64,000 nucleotides of DNA from contig JAXDDX010000048.1 of assembly GCA_034670405.1 (NCBI GenBank), positions 1,736,001 through 1,800,000 of the forward strand. Reading direction: 5' to 3'. Of this stretch, positions 11,360-23,467 are shown piece after piece. A model generated the notes under the pieces. That model had not been told where the DNA came from, ran no database searches, and saw only the letters and a list, made by a program, of their open reading frames with translations. Position numbers and translations under genes: made by a program. The DNA comes from Hoplostethus atlanticus. Lineage: Eukaryota > Chordata > Actinopteri > Trachichthyiformes > Trachichthyidae. Positions within the stretch are counted from its first letter, which is position 1. Each line of letters starts with the position of its first letter.

Positions 11360-13675
11360 TGTTTTCTCTTTATGTTCTTTTTTCTTAAATGTTTTAAAAT
11401 AACTTCCCTTCTAAGCCATTTCTAATTTCATGAGTGTAATTGTATGGTCCATGGATTTATTAGGTAATTGGTCTCCCAATTTGGCTAGATGTCTCACTTC
11501 AGTGCAGTCCAGAGTTAACCTGCTTGCATACGGGCAGTGACAGTGTGTCTAGCTATGAGTCAGAATTACATTGTGTATTTTTCTAAACAGGTGCATTTGT
11601 CGCCACTGTGTAGGCGTGGAGGAAGGAGGAAGGTGGAGGAAGAGATGCAAAGCATGACATGGATTTGATCTTGTGTACTTTAGTCCACTGGTTCTGCAGG
11701 CTGTATATAATAGGCTATGTTGACATGTAGGCACCACAACATGCATATTCATGAAGTTGGTCGATGCTGTGTGGCTACAGTCAAGCTCGGCAGAAATGTG
11801 AGTTTTTTTTTCTTTCACAGGAGCTACATAACACGGAAGAAAACCAAGAAGGAATTTTTTTTTTAACATGCAGCAGTGGGTGAGCAACTGGCGTTCAAAT
11901 TGATGGGCATCCATTTTTCCGTTCATCCTCCAGATCTTCTATAAAATCTCCTAAGACAGATAGATGTACTCAACTAGTCAGATGCTGTTACATGAAAGCC
12001 AATCAGGATCTAGTTTGCGTCAAGCCAAAAGGCAAAGGTTTATGTGACAATTGTGAACAGGATGTAAACAAAGGTGTGGTTTTGATTCACCTGATCGTTT
12101 ACCTCGATATGTGCTGGAAACACTGACATAACGTGTCTAACGGGGCTACCGCTGGATAGCTATTTAACTTTCATTTCTGCAGTTTGTTATAATTAAATTA
12201 GTTTTTCATTAAAACAACAGCATTAGTTGTTAATCATGTAAAAGCTTCAACGTATTCCCCATACAGCTTAGGTCAGCTACATGCAATGGGGTCAATTCAA
12301 TCATAGAAACCTCAGATTTGAGTTTCAATTCTTGAGGTCGGTGTTCTCAGGTCTAATGTGAGATGGCTAAACTTTCATTTATCCGTCTACTGGAAGTCTG
12401 ATGTTAACATTTTAAGCTCATAAGCAAAGCTAACACCTATTCCCGTGGGCAATTTCTATAGCCACTGTTTAAGTATATTGTTAAGAAAAAATGATCAATC
12501 TTAGCTTTGCAGTTACGTTATTTTTATTGTTGTATCTGTTTTGTGACTGGCTGTAATATTCTATTTTCCTCTTTACCTGCGCAGGTGGAGTCTGCTGACT
12601 CTGGATTCAAAGAGCCACCGGAGTCATAATGATCTGTATTCATCATTTTCTGCACTCCACATTTGTTTGTGATAGATGGCTGAAAGCTCTCCAAACTGTC
12701 TCATTTTCTGTTATGCTCGGTCAAAGGCATAAACCACGTATTCAAAATGTTTTTAAAATCTTACTCTTGACAGGAGAGTAAATGGGATTCCTATATGCCC
12801 CAACATGACCGGCACAAGCTGTGTTTTTCTTTTATTCATTACACTTTTCAAGCTTTGTGCTAATAAATTATATAACATTTTAATTTGGTCTTTTCTGAGG
12901 TATAGCATTCACTTTACATGTATAAACCCTCATACGTTGTCTTTCTTTACGCATTGTTGTGTTGACATACACCAACCCACTGGTTTACTAGTGGCTAGGT
13001 GGCATGATTTTTCATAGATACGGGGGCGGGGCATGTGTTATCAACTAAACCAGGCAATAGATTTTGTTGAAGATAACCCGGCAGCACTGTCCGTTATATA
13101 AGCAATCATAAGATATAGGAACTGTACGGTTAGTAGTTTCCTCATATCTAGTAATCTGTAATGTATTAGAATAGGCAGAAGTGAACCAGAGGCGGGCAGA
13201 AGTCACGCAAACTTCAGCTCCCCATTTCAGGTTTCAATCCACATCAGTATGATTGACATCTACATTGGCAATGGACTGTCAACATAGCTGGAAGGAGAAA
13301 CCAATGAATTTTACTGTTAACTTAAATAAGGTCTGTCTATAATGAATAAATTCTCAGAAAAATATTTTTAGCTTCTATCTTTATAATGAAATGTTGGGGA
13401 TTTATATATCGTTTGTGATTTCAGTTTTACACTAAACAGTTTAATTCTGAAAGCTATCTATTAAATATTGCGGGTGTTTTCCTGCTACCAAGAGCTAACT
13501 ATGTAAATAGTCAACATCCTTTGGGGAGAGTAGTAGGCTTTCTTCAATGCTGAACTGTGTATTGCTCTGATGTTCTGGTGACAGATTAGGTTGAGGATGA
13601 CAGTACACAGTGCAAGGGAAGCAGGACAATGTTGTTTTTTGTGTTTTGTTGAACACTGCATGATTTCTTCAACTT
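11360..13675. other. No gene recognised
   Basis: Mostly AT-rich unique-looking sequence. A plus-strand piece near 12586-12630 after a good acceptor (ctgcgcag) reads VESADSGFKEPPES then stop, but nothing upstream supports an exon chain. If fxn continues leftward, this is intronic. Confidence 0.45.
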
Positions 13676-14087
13676 AAAGCTGCACTAGGTAAGACTTCTA
13701 TACAGAAATACAGCCGTCCCATCGGGCTGGGGGCTACAAAAGGGGGGCCACAACAGCAAACAGTCCTCTCCCCCCTGATTCACCCTGTAGAATCACCCTA
13801 TTTGCCCAAATTGTTGGTGTTGGGTATGTAAATGTCTCATGTCTCTTAGGAAGTGACGGATCAAAAAACGTTTTCCTAAACAGCAGCAAGCGAGCGCTCC
13901 ATACAGAGAAAGCTGGATTCACCAACATTAGATCTTTTTCCCTTTCTAGATCTCTTGTCCCTTTGCTATAAAGCGATTACAGACTGGGCAGGTTGGTAAA
14001 CATGAGTGTGCTGTTTTTCAAACAGTTACCTCTCGCTGTCATTTTGAGCCACCAATGTGCAAAGTTGCCTAGTGCAGCTTTCACACT
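13676..14087. mobile_element. MITE-like element with AAAGCTGCACTAGG ends
   Basis: The left end aaagctgcactaggtaa (from 13676) and the right end ttgcctagtgcagcttt (to 14081) are near-perfect inverted repeats about 400 bp apart with no coding capacity, the form of a miniature inverted-repeat transposon. Its right half (13905-14060) is repeated, diverged, in hmgcr intron 2 at about 37255-37495. No exact target duplication was seen. Confidence 0.6.
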
Positions 14088-14485
14088 TCTTCACTACACT
14101 TTGCGTCTATTTATCTATCCTGTCCTCACTGTCATGATCACAAGGTCAGCTGTGATCATCGATACATCACTAACTGCATACAGCCGCACTAACCTAGATC
14201 AATGACTCATCGATCTAGGCAATACCCTAATCCTAATCTCCCACAGATATCTGGCTTTGCATGACAATGATGATGATGATGATTCTCAATCTCTTTACAT
14301 GTTGACCTCGTGCATACACACTGGTGAAAGGCATTGTATTCCACAAATCCGGAAGGATCATGGCTGACCCTTCTCACCCTGGACACTCTATATATGTATA
14401 TATTGTTTGACTGTTTGAGTTTCATTATTTGATTGATGTGTCTGTCTGTTTTTTTTAATGCACCAACGTCACTGAGTCAAATTAC

Positions 14486-14487
<2 letters not shown>

Positions 14488-14533
<46 letters not shown>
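14488..14533. repeat. (CA)n microsatellite
   Basis: More than 20 uninterrupted CA units, a simple repeat of the kind abundant in fish genomes. Confidence 0.95.
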
Positions 14534-14538
<5 letters not shown>

Positions 14539-15097
14539 ATATCTGTTGATATCATGAATGATATCAAAAACACAGTTACCTTTGTACACTGCACACATCA
14601 ATCAAGTGTGTGGTCATTAATTTTCAGTAAAGGAGAGAAACGAGAAACCTAGAATTCTGATGAGTGGGACTTCTTCTATCATCATATTTTGCTTTCATTG
14701 ACCAGCATGCTCTGAACTGATTGGATAATGAATACGCCACTAACATTTTTCTCTCTTCCTTCACCATATTAACATGGGCAAGCTGGCAATGTCACTTTTG
14801 TCCAACAGATGCTGGTTGGATGCTGTGTTCATTGAGTTTGATCATAATATCTCCAGTTTGAGTGTGAGCAGGCACCACCACATATACCACCGGATTCTGA
14901 TTTGGCAACCTTTCATCGAGTTAATCAAGATCATTAAGAAGTTTCAATGTCGCTAGAAAAAATGCTCCATTGATTTGTTGGTGAACAGCTACTCCTAGTG
15001 GTGACTAACACTCACTACCACTGATTCATTTGACCTGGGCTGAAGTTCATTCCAAAGAGGTCATTTCTGTCTACATTTAACATACTGTCCATACTCT

Positions 15098-15160
15098 GGA
15101 ATGGATGGATGGATGGATGGATACTTTATTGATCCCCTGGGGGGGGGGGTTCTGGGAAAG
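15098..15160. repeat. (TGGA)n plus LINE-like tail
   Basis: Several tandem tgga units are followed by tactttattgatcccc and a G run. In fish, this arrangement is the reversed 3' end of a retroposon ending in a tetranucleotide tail. The body is not recognisable, so only the tail is called. Confidence 0.5.
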
Positions 15161-16010
15161 GTTTTGGTTTTAAGGTTACCGGCTCTCAAATCATGCCAGA
15201 TGCCAATTTAAGGTGCTTCTACTAACTTATTTTGTTTATTCTGTGTACTTTATGTTCCATTTTAATCTTGTTTATTTGCCCCACTCTCAGCACCCACTGC
15301 ACGCCCGACCATCCTGGTAGGGGAATCCCTCTCCTCCCCTCAGTCCCTGCCTCATGGACACGTCCCAATGTTCACAGAATAGTTGGCCAACTAGCCATTT
15401 AAGTGCCCATACCCCCACTTTTCATTGAAAGCAACAAGGTCACGTCCATTCTCTGAGGGTCATTCTAGGTAATGCAGGAAATCACTAACTGAAGCAGAAA
15501 TACACAAGGCAGTTTCTCAAGGCAGCAAAGTGGGTACACCAAAAAAGTAAATTATAACACAAAAGAACTCTGGGAAAGCACTGAAGATTGATAACAGTGT
15601 AAGAGTTTCATGAGGGGATTTTTCCTTTAAGTTTCTTTACACGCAAATAATCAAGTTATTTGCCATAATATGTTTCCTTAGCTTTAATAATTGTACATTA
15701 CTATGTTCTTGATGTAAAGCTAGTGATACATTTCAGGTTAATGAGCCACAAAGACAGTAAATTAGCAGCCTATAAATTGATACATTACCAAATTGTATGT
15801 TGGTGTTTCCTTTATTTTGGCAGTTACCTTCCATTACTATTATTCCTATTCCCCATTACAAGGTGTAAACCAACCTTGATGTTAGGTCTATTGCTTCACT
15901 TTCACGTGTATTAACATACTCAAATTATGCCCATCGGCCTGGTATCTATCCAGCCTAGCGATATATGTACTCAGGTCCAAGAAGACAGTGAAGTAGACTG
16001 AAAGACTTAC

Positions 16011-18544
16011 AGTGAAGACAACATCATAGTCTGGTCCAGTAAAAGCTTCATCTGTCAGGTCTTCAAAGTAATCAGCAAGACCATCCAGGGTCTCATCAAC
16101 CAGCTTCCCGTACACTGCTTCTGGTAGCTCACTATGGATGCAAACATATTTATTAAAAAGGAAAAGTTCAGCTCAACCTCCTCCTAAACAATTTAAGTTA
16201 ATGTGGTCTGATTGTTTAGAACTAATGCTACAAAGTGGGAGATATCAGGGGCATTTAAAAAAAAAAAAAAAAAAGAAATCCCACATGTTCTGCTTGTAAT
16301 TACCACTAGGAGGCTGATGTGAATGTTTTTTCCCAGTTGGCAGCTCGGATTTACGGTACATCCGATGATGATCCGATGAATGCAGCATTAGCGCAACTCT
16401 AATAGCGTGTAGCATTATTCTATATACAGAAACAGTAACTTCTTCCTGTGTAATGTGGCAACTGAAATAGGATGATCCTGTTTACAACTCGACAGCCAAT
16501 AGAGAGCTCACCATCCTGCCAAGCTCTGCGCTCAACCTCCATTATTGCCTGGCCAGTTGTCAACAGGATTGGCCCATTTGCTTGTTTCGATTGCCATACC
16601 ATACAAGAAGTTATCATTTTGTCTACCTAGAATAACGGTACATACTGGACATACCTTTTGGACTCACCGAGCAATCATTTTGCTACAAAACACTTGGATT
16701 ATTCTGCAGAGAAATCTGATTGACATTTCTGAACAACCAAGCCCCATTCACTGCAATAGTTTATTAAAAGGCTGACATGGAACTGCAGTAGCTAACTCGC
16801 TGTGTTTGGTGAATTGTTCCTGGCCTACAGTGACGGTGGATTAGTTTATCCATATTAATTGTAGCTGAATCAAATTTGAGGATCATGTACCTCAATGTTT
16901 AGGATAATCATTTCACAGGGCTTAAAAAATTGGGCTGAAGCACATTCCATGTGAATGCTGCAAAACACTTTGAATCAATGAACCCCTTTGTAATGGAAGT
17001 TGCTCAAGTGAAATGAAATACATTAAAATCATGGGCCAGAGCTTATTAATAATAAAAACCTAGGGAAGAATATATGAATCATCCAACAATCATGCTGCAA
17101 GAATGGAATCACATATATTGTGTTTATTATGCCTCGCTGCTTGACTGCTCAATTTAAATGTCTCATTCGGTTGAACAACAGTGATCATCAACAATCAGTC
17201 AAAAATCTAAATTTAATCAAAAGGGGATACTTTGACATTTTGAATTAGTTTTCTTCACCAGGTACATTATGGGAAGTTTGTTTGGAGTTTCTGGATTGGC
17301 ACTTAAAGAAACATTCCACCATTGGATGCTCTTCCACTGTTATAGATCATCAATCTGTCATGTAATTTTGTGAGGAAGTGTGGCAATTTACTTTCCCTCA
17401 GGCCATCTCGTCTTATTCTACTTCAGTTAGAGATTTCCTGCGTTTCCTAGAATTACTTTTGACGACACCCAGAGAACTTGCCTCAACTTCAGTTATTCAG
17501 TCGTTGATTTTACAGGTAGGTGGCATTGGTACGCATTGGTTTGGCATGCAAACATGTCACTTCTGGTTAACCGACATGCCATTACAGAAACTATTTCCCT
17601 ATGTTGTCACAAAGCCTTTGTGAAGAAAAATGACAGGGACAAATCAAAAAGGTATCTCTTTAAATAGTTGTGTGTGCTGGGTGTCTACCTCAACTTCAGA
17701 TAGGCCTGTTCTTCCAGTGTTGGGGATGTCAGATGGATCTTTCTCCTCCATCCATCTCCATGAAGTCTGCTCTCACACCACTGACACAGAGAAAGACTTG
17801 TAATGGTTACAGCGCAAGATGTGCAATATTTATACTGGTATATGCACTAATTATTAAATATCATAACTTCACAAACTGAAATCCATGTTGGCCGACCTCT
17901 AATCGTCTTCCACTCAAAGACACCGTGGAGTGACGCAGCGTGAAACAATTCTAAAAGTTGAAATTTAATTTACGTAATGGCTGCTTGGTGGATTATATGT
18001 GTGCCGAATTTACCGGGAAGCCCCTCGCGACTATGAAATGTGCACAAGGTTATATTTTGGTACCCACTTTTGCCATAAAGCAAGGAAATGTAATTGTTTT
18101 TATGAAGTGAGGCAACACGCTCGATCCATATAAAGAAGGGAACGTAAAGGAGCTAATTGAGGCAGCTAATTTACTGTAGATGGAGGTTGACAGTTGGTGG
18201 GATGTAGTGGCTGTTTAACTGACGGAGGGACCTTCGTACAGCCAGAGAAATCCCTGAGCTGCAATGAAAAATTACGTTCATGCGTAGTTTGTCTCAGTAA
18301 AACGTTACAGAGTTGCCAGTATGATGGAATTATAAAACCATAACATTTCACGCAACTAACCACAGTAGCTACCGTCAACTAGCTAACATTAGCCAGGCAG
18401 GTGGCTCATCCTGCATGATGTCATTACCTGGTTAGAGAGCTGTCTGGTTCCCTGCACAGTCATCCTACTGAGTTGTCTGTTTGCGATGTGGCAGATTTGT
18501 AGGTAGATACATGGTGTTTTATTAAACAACCTCAGCATGGCCAT
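16011..18544 (-). CDS. fxn: Frataxin, 5' part (exons 1, 1b, 2, 3)
   Basis: Frataxin is the mitochondrial matrix protein that assists iron-sulfur cluster assembly on the NFS1-ISCU complex. Exons on the minus strand: 18544-18428 (117 nt, ATG at 18544), 18258-18175 (84 nt), 17780-17689 (92 nt), 16131-16011 (121 nt). All have GT donors and AG acceptors and the phases join in frame (138 codons). Exon 1 encodes a basic, acid-poor N-terminus (MAMLRLFNKTP..., IANRQLSR) suited to mitochondrial import. The 121-nt exon is decisive: KLVDETLDGLADYFEDL and EDL...PDYDVVF match the acidic first helix and first strand of frataxins, and 121 nt with this phase equals human FXN exon 3. The 84-nt exon is weakly supported and could be skipped without shifting frame. 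A longer variant of exon 2 starting at 17796 is possible. The exons for the later beta sheet (the NKQTP, IWLSSP and YDWTG region) were not found down to position 1; they probably lie beyond the left edge. Confidence 0.8.
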
Positions 18545-18599
18545 CCTGTAGATAGAGAAACCACCCGAATTGGTTCAGCTGTGTCACGCTAGCAAGAAT

Positions 18600-18680
18600 A
18601 AAAGATGGGACTTCCGGTCACAACATTGAAAATGAACCCCTTAGTGACGCACGTGTGACGAACATTTGTTTTGATTATGA
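18600..18680 (-). promoter_or_regulatory. fxn: Probable fxn promoter
   Basis: About 55-135 bases upstream of the fxn start codon the minus strand carries accggaagt (18611-18619, an ETS/GABP site typical of nuclear genes for mitochondrial proteins). Next comes a cluster with cacgtg flanked by tgacg-like half-sites (18646-18661), resembling E-box and CRE motifs. Function is inferred from motif identity and position only. Confidence 0.45.
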
Positions 18681-18689
18681 CAGAGTACA

Positions 18690-21600
18690 AAAGTGAAAAT
18701 AAAGAAAGCTAAATGAAGAAACTGGAGTCACTGAAAATACGATTGCTGAAGTTTGCCAAATGCCCTTTTCACAGAATATATTAATAGCCATATATAGGCC
18801 TGTGCAAGATGTCATATATACAGAGCTGCGATTTCCGTTTTAATCTTTAATCTGCGGAGACTTTTGATACAATGTTATCCCGTTAATACGTAATAGTTCC
18901 ATTTTCCACGAGTCAAAATGTTACGCTTTTATTTTGACGAGAAAATTGCCTTAGTTCCGGTGTTTCCAGTAGCTTGACGCAGCTCTACTGCTCAGGTCTT
19001 ATTTGAGCTCATCGTCGCTACCTTGTGGACTGGAGTGAGACAGCGTTTATTACATGCAGATTCCATCATCTGTTTTACATGACATTATTTCAATCTCTCT
19101 ACAGGACACGGGTATTTTAACAATATGACGATGGATGAAACACAAGTGTATCATTTAATAAGTCGGTACTTCACAACATGCAATCAAACAAGTAGTTAAT
19201 TTACATAGTTTATCTACATTTTGCAGTTGCTTGGTGATAGTTCAACTAAATTCAAATCTGGCTAGTGTTTTTCATAGATTATTACTTTAATTTGTTTGTA
19301 ATTTGGGGCGTTAACTCTTAGTTAACTCTTGCAACTACCAACCATTTTTTTCTATAATGAATAATAAGTCAGATATTATAAAGACCCTTTTATTTATTCA
19401 TTTTAAGTTTCCATATAACAGAAAGTTAGCAATGTGATGAAGCCAAAAAGGGTTATTTGATTTGAGTCTAGTTTCTGGCAGGCAGCTAAACACAGTCAAC
19501 ATTCCTTTACTTTATTTCTAATAAAATACAGCTTTTGTTAACATCCTAATCAGTGGTATTTTTACCGTCATGTGATTTTGTATTGTATTACACTGCATAT
19601 GATCATTTTTAAAAGTAGTAGTAACTACTTTTTAAGTAACTTTAGTTATATACAGTATATATATTTCTCAAGGAAGCATTGCTGTAGTTCAACTTCTTAC
19701 AATGTTAAGTAACTGGTAGCTGACAATATATAAAAAATAAAAATAAGTACCTTAAAATGAAGGTTTGCATTCCTATTCCTTTGATATCAATGGCTGTTTA
19801 TTGCCTTCTATATATCAACACTAGAGGTCCCCATTTGCTTATTAAAGAACCATTGCGGTCTGGCCAGTGACTGGTTAATGTGAACTTGAAGACAACTGTT
19901 GCATGGAGGACAGTGGATTTGCTCTGGGATTGGCTGGCCTAAATACAATTTATGATAATATTTCATAAAGTAAATTAGTTGTAGTAAATAAGCATTTCAC
20001 TGCCCGTCACTAAGGCACAGTGGGTATATTTCTTAGTGATGCAGTAAAATATATTGCACTAATCACTCGGGAATTCTAATAAACGTATGAGCACTTATAT
20101 GAAACAGTAAATTTCATTCATTATTGATAACTACAGCCAACTATTTTAAGCTAGCCACTATTTGATAGAGTGGGCAAATTGCTACAAACATTTATTATTT
20201 CTCTAATATAATAAATCCTTATGGAAAGCAAAGGGGTTCACTATTACTATCTGGTAATTCAATAGTATCCCTCTGTTACGTTATTTTTTCATTTTAATGT
20301 AATGTTTTTGTTCATATCTGGTTTTGTTAATGGAATTAAAGGTTATTTTAAAAGGTCCACAGTATCCTCTAGGAGTGATGAAAAGGAGGGCTTTTTATCG
20401 GTTTTGATCCGATACCCTGATCCAATACCTCTGTCCATTCACTTGACGAAACATGTCTTAGCAAAAACAAATCAATGAAATACAGCTATTTTACTATCCC
20501 AAAACACATTTTTCAATGTAATGGCAGAACCCCCTTTGCTCGTGTTCATCGGTGACCACGACGTCACTACAGCTCAGACGCTTTGGTCCTGGTAGGGAGC
20601 AGGGCTGGAGTATCTCAGGTCTACCTGTGTCGGTTTGCATGGAAAACCAGCGGACAGGGACGTACGGGTCCGCCCTAATGGAAAAGGAGCATAAGTTATC
20701 ATGGTGATCTACCCCGCTATAAAGTGATCCACCCTTGTGAGACCGAGAAGCTAGGGTTAAGCCCAAAGTTAGCTTGCTAACCCACAAATCTTGCGTCGTG
20801 AGACAGGCCCCAAGCCTATCTATCTAACATCCAAAGTAGGTTTCTAGTAGTAGCTGAGGCGGTCACGGGGGTGTCCTTCACAATATGGGTTCACCCTAGT
20901 TCGGCAGATCCTGTATTGGTTAAGTGCCATCAACACCATTGTGAAGTTTGAACAGCCCGCTATCTAACATGGTGCTGCATGGTGTTAGGTAATGCAGTAA
21001 AACAAAGACCTTGAACTTTGATAAACAGATAGACTACACATGAAGCCTGTGTTCCTAGAACAACTCAACTCTAAGCCCAAACTCAACAATAGTTGTCCTT
21101 CTGTAGTGGTGAGAGTTGGCATTGGTTACCACTGACCAGCAATTATCTCACCAGACTGGACTCACTGGACTGATATTTTATTATGCATCTTTATTGAATA
21201 CTTCTGATTGGCCAGTGAACACGTACTGAGAAATAACATTCTTGTTTAGTGGAGAAATAACAAACCGCTGTTTCACATAACGCAGTGCTGTTTCACATCT
21301 AATCATATCAAACCAAAGTCAAGATGTCCAGTTGATTTAGTTGATTTCTAATCAACTTGGAGAATGGTCTGGGAGAATACTCTATTCTGATTGGCTGTTG
21401 ATTAATTTCAGATTTCAGGCTCTGACATATAGTAGTCTAATCACGATTCTAAATGAATCCCCTAATGTTACATTGGTACCTATTAACCACTGATTGAGAT
21501 AACCAATTGAGCAGCAAGAACGGAGGTCGACATTTAACCATTATATACAGCTAGCTAGAAAAGATAAATTAAGCATGAAGGCAAAACATAAATTTCAATA
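18690..21600. other. No gene recognised
   Basis: AT-rich sequence upstream of fxn without exons I can defend. The minus-strand frame at 20494-20787 has no recognised domain, no splice context and no repeat assignment. Confidence 0.45.
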
Positions 21601-21779
21601 TGACTTTTAAACTTTTTGGGGAACACAAAATTTAAGATGAATGGGAAGCAACAGCAGAGGAAAAGTTGGCAATGCAAAATAAGATGAAGTGAGCCACGGT
21701 AACAAAAGGCATCGGACATTAACAGAGGACAAACTGAACAAAATAGATGTGGACAGGCATGAAAAAAACAGATGAACAC

Positions 21780-22165
21780 ATGCGCTTGGATTTGGCAAAC
21801 TACGATCGATGAGGTTGCCCTGAATAATATGCTTGTGGGGATTTTATGCATTGGTCCAGATATCAAACGGATCTGAATACAGTGTAGAAAGTTTACTGAC
21901 ACTGTGGGCAGGACTGAACCGTAACATCACAGTCCGCAACATCATTTCAGACTCCGTGTTCAAGAGCTGCAATGACATATTCAAGACCATTATAAAAATC
22001 TACAGGTAAAGCGGTAAAGACAGAAGTGCCCACCATCCACCCTTCACCAGCACCGACCTCCAGCTGATTCATGCCGCTGAAGCCCTCTCCCCCAATACTC
22101 CCAGTGGCCTTGTGAAGAAGGTCTGGTTTTATATCCTGCAAAATACATATTAGCATATACATAAC
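21780..22165 (+). pseudogene. Degraded tyrosine-recombinase-like (DUF3504/Crypton-type) relic
   Basis: Plus-strand pieces in shifting frames read GSEYSVESLLTLWAGLNR, then SDSVFKSCNDIFKTIIKIYR (to about 22007), then, after a frame change, HHPPFTSTDLQLIHAAEALS followed by SPNTPSGLVKKVWFY (22035-22140). The order (an alpha-helical core-binding block, an HHPP linker, then a TPxGL...VWF block) resembles the DUF3504 tyrosine-recombinase domain carried by Cryptons and by ZMYM/QRICH1-type proteins. Frameshifts and loss of the catalytic C-terminus show a dead copy. Family assignment is from memory and needs a profile search. Confidence 0.5.
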
Positions 22166-22425
22166 ATGTTAGCACACCAATGGTCTCAGTTAGATAATTC
22201 CTACCTTTCAGGTGGGCTTGTCACAACTGTACACCAACCGCAGCCCTGTGACGCACATGATAAGGTGACTCTCAAGTCCACGAGTCACCTAATCATGTCC
22301 GACACAGGCCACAGCTACTGGGCTACTGGTTCTTAACTAACGACACCTTGTAGCAAAAGGATGTTACTCCTTGGTTACAGCGGACAACACTTAGCTGACC
22401 TAGAAGCATGAAGATTTTTACAATG

Positions 22426-22999
22426 TATGTGGCGGACTGGCGGAGGGAGGGGGGTAGGCTTCGGCTGGACTCAGCGGCTGCGGCCAATTAAAGCTGATTG
22501 CAGCCGGGCCTTTTTCAACCTGTGCGTGTGGATGTGTGCGAGAGTGCGCCAGTGTGAGAGGCTGGCGGCGAGAGGGATGGAGGATCCGGTCGGCTGTGTG
22601 CGGAGCAGGGAGAACGAGCCAGCAGCAGCGTCTGATTGGGGTCCGCGGCTGGAGTGCCGGGACGGAGGCAAGGGCGCGAGCTGGAGGACGGAGTGGGGGA
22701 GCGTGCGTCTCCCTCCGCGGCGACGACCGACGGAGGTCCCCGGGGGTGCAGTCGGGAGCCGCCTGCAAGAGCTGGTGACAGTCGGGGTTGGGGCGGGATG
22801 CCCCTGGAAGCCTGGCAGGCTGGCCGGCTTTGGGGTTCCGCGGCTGACCCGCTGGGGAGGACTGAGGTGCGTCGGCGGAGGGAGACTGCGCGACCCACGG
22901 CAGTCAACACCGGGCCGGGTTTATTGGGGATAATAAAACGGCCCTGCTGGCCAGTTAACTCTGACTCTTGCCTTGTCTCTGTCTGTCACGAACCCCGGT
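22426..22999. mobile_element. GC-rich insert, probable solo LTR
   Basis: A 574-bp GC- and CpG-rich block in AT-rich surroundings, flanked by the direct repeat acaatg (22420-22425 and 23000-23005). It starts tatgtggcggactggcgg, has aataaaa near the right end (about 22931) followed by a T/C-rich stretch, and ends gaaccccggt. This is the layout of a retrotransposon LTR with a polyadenylation signal. Open frames on both strands reflect GC content. No internal retroviral-type coding sequence is adjacent, hence solo. Exact terminal bases are uncertain, because canonical TG...CA ends do not line up with the direct repeat. Confidence 0.55.
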
Positions 23000-23270
23000 A
23001 CAATGGCAACTTCCCACAATTACCTTTTAAAAATGTATTTAAAATGGCACTTGCTGGATTTGACGATTGTATTGACCAACTAGCGTTGTTCAGTACTGCA
23101 ACTCCGCCCCAATGGTTCCTGGTCCCTGGAAAAAGTACTATCTTGCTAGCAGGAACTTTTTTGGGGACCAGGAACTATCCAAGAGGAACCTTGTCAGGGC
23201 TAGTTCCCCTGGTGGGAAAGTACCAATAGTACTAAGTCCCTGGATAGTTCCTGAGGTTGGAAAATTACTT

Positions 23271-23467
23271 GGTTACAGTTCTGTCACAGTGTAGCCATGG
23301 ATACTAGCTACAGACGTTTGTATGGTTACAGTTCTGCTACAGTGTAGCCATGGATGCTAGCCACAGTAAATTGATCAGTTCTAAAAGCAGTGTAGCCATG
23401 AATGCTAGCTACAGATGTTTGTATAGTTAGTTCTGGTAGTGTAGCCATGGATGCTAGCTACAGTAAA
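23271..23467. repeat. 53-bp minisatellite, about four units
   Basis: Units of about 48-53 bp share ggttacagttctg, cagtgtagccatggatgcta and gctacagacgtttgtat. Two more diverged units occur at about 24057-24165. The block between them (about 23468-24056) looks like a later insertion or unrelated spacer; it holds a minus-strand frame at 23589-23987 of unknown origin. Confidence 0.8.

Noticed and set aside
12586..12630. Plus-strand terminal exon reading VESADSGFKEPPES
   Set aside because: Only 14 codons, no upstream exons, and the region is otherwise transposon-rich non-coding sequence.
14137..14218. Short inverted repeats (atgatcaca/tgtgatcat and cctagatc/gatctagg)
   Set aside because: Arms of 8-9 bp with loops are expected by chance in AT-rich sequence of this length.
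18166..18378. 70-residue minus frame treated as a single fxn first exon
   Set aside because: It has no ATG and spans a good acceptor (ttttcattgcag). Only 18175-18258 fits as an exon, with the true start at 18544.
21947..22135. Minus-strand 62-codon terminal exon (starting DIKPDLLHKATG) after a good acceptor
   Set aside because: The opposite strand reads as ordered blocks of a tyrosine-recombinase-like relic, and no partner exon was found on minus.
22427..23229. Long open frames on both strands in the GC-rich block
   Set aside because: Low stop density is caused by GC content in a probable solo LTR; no recognisable protein.
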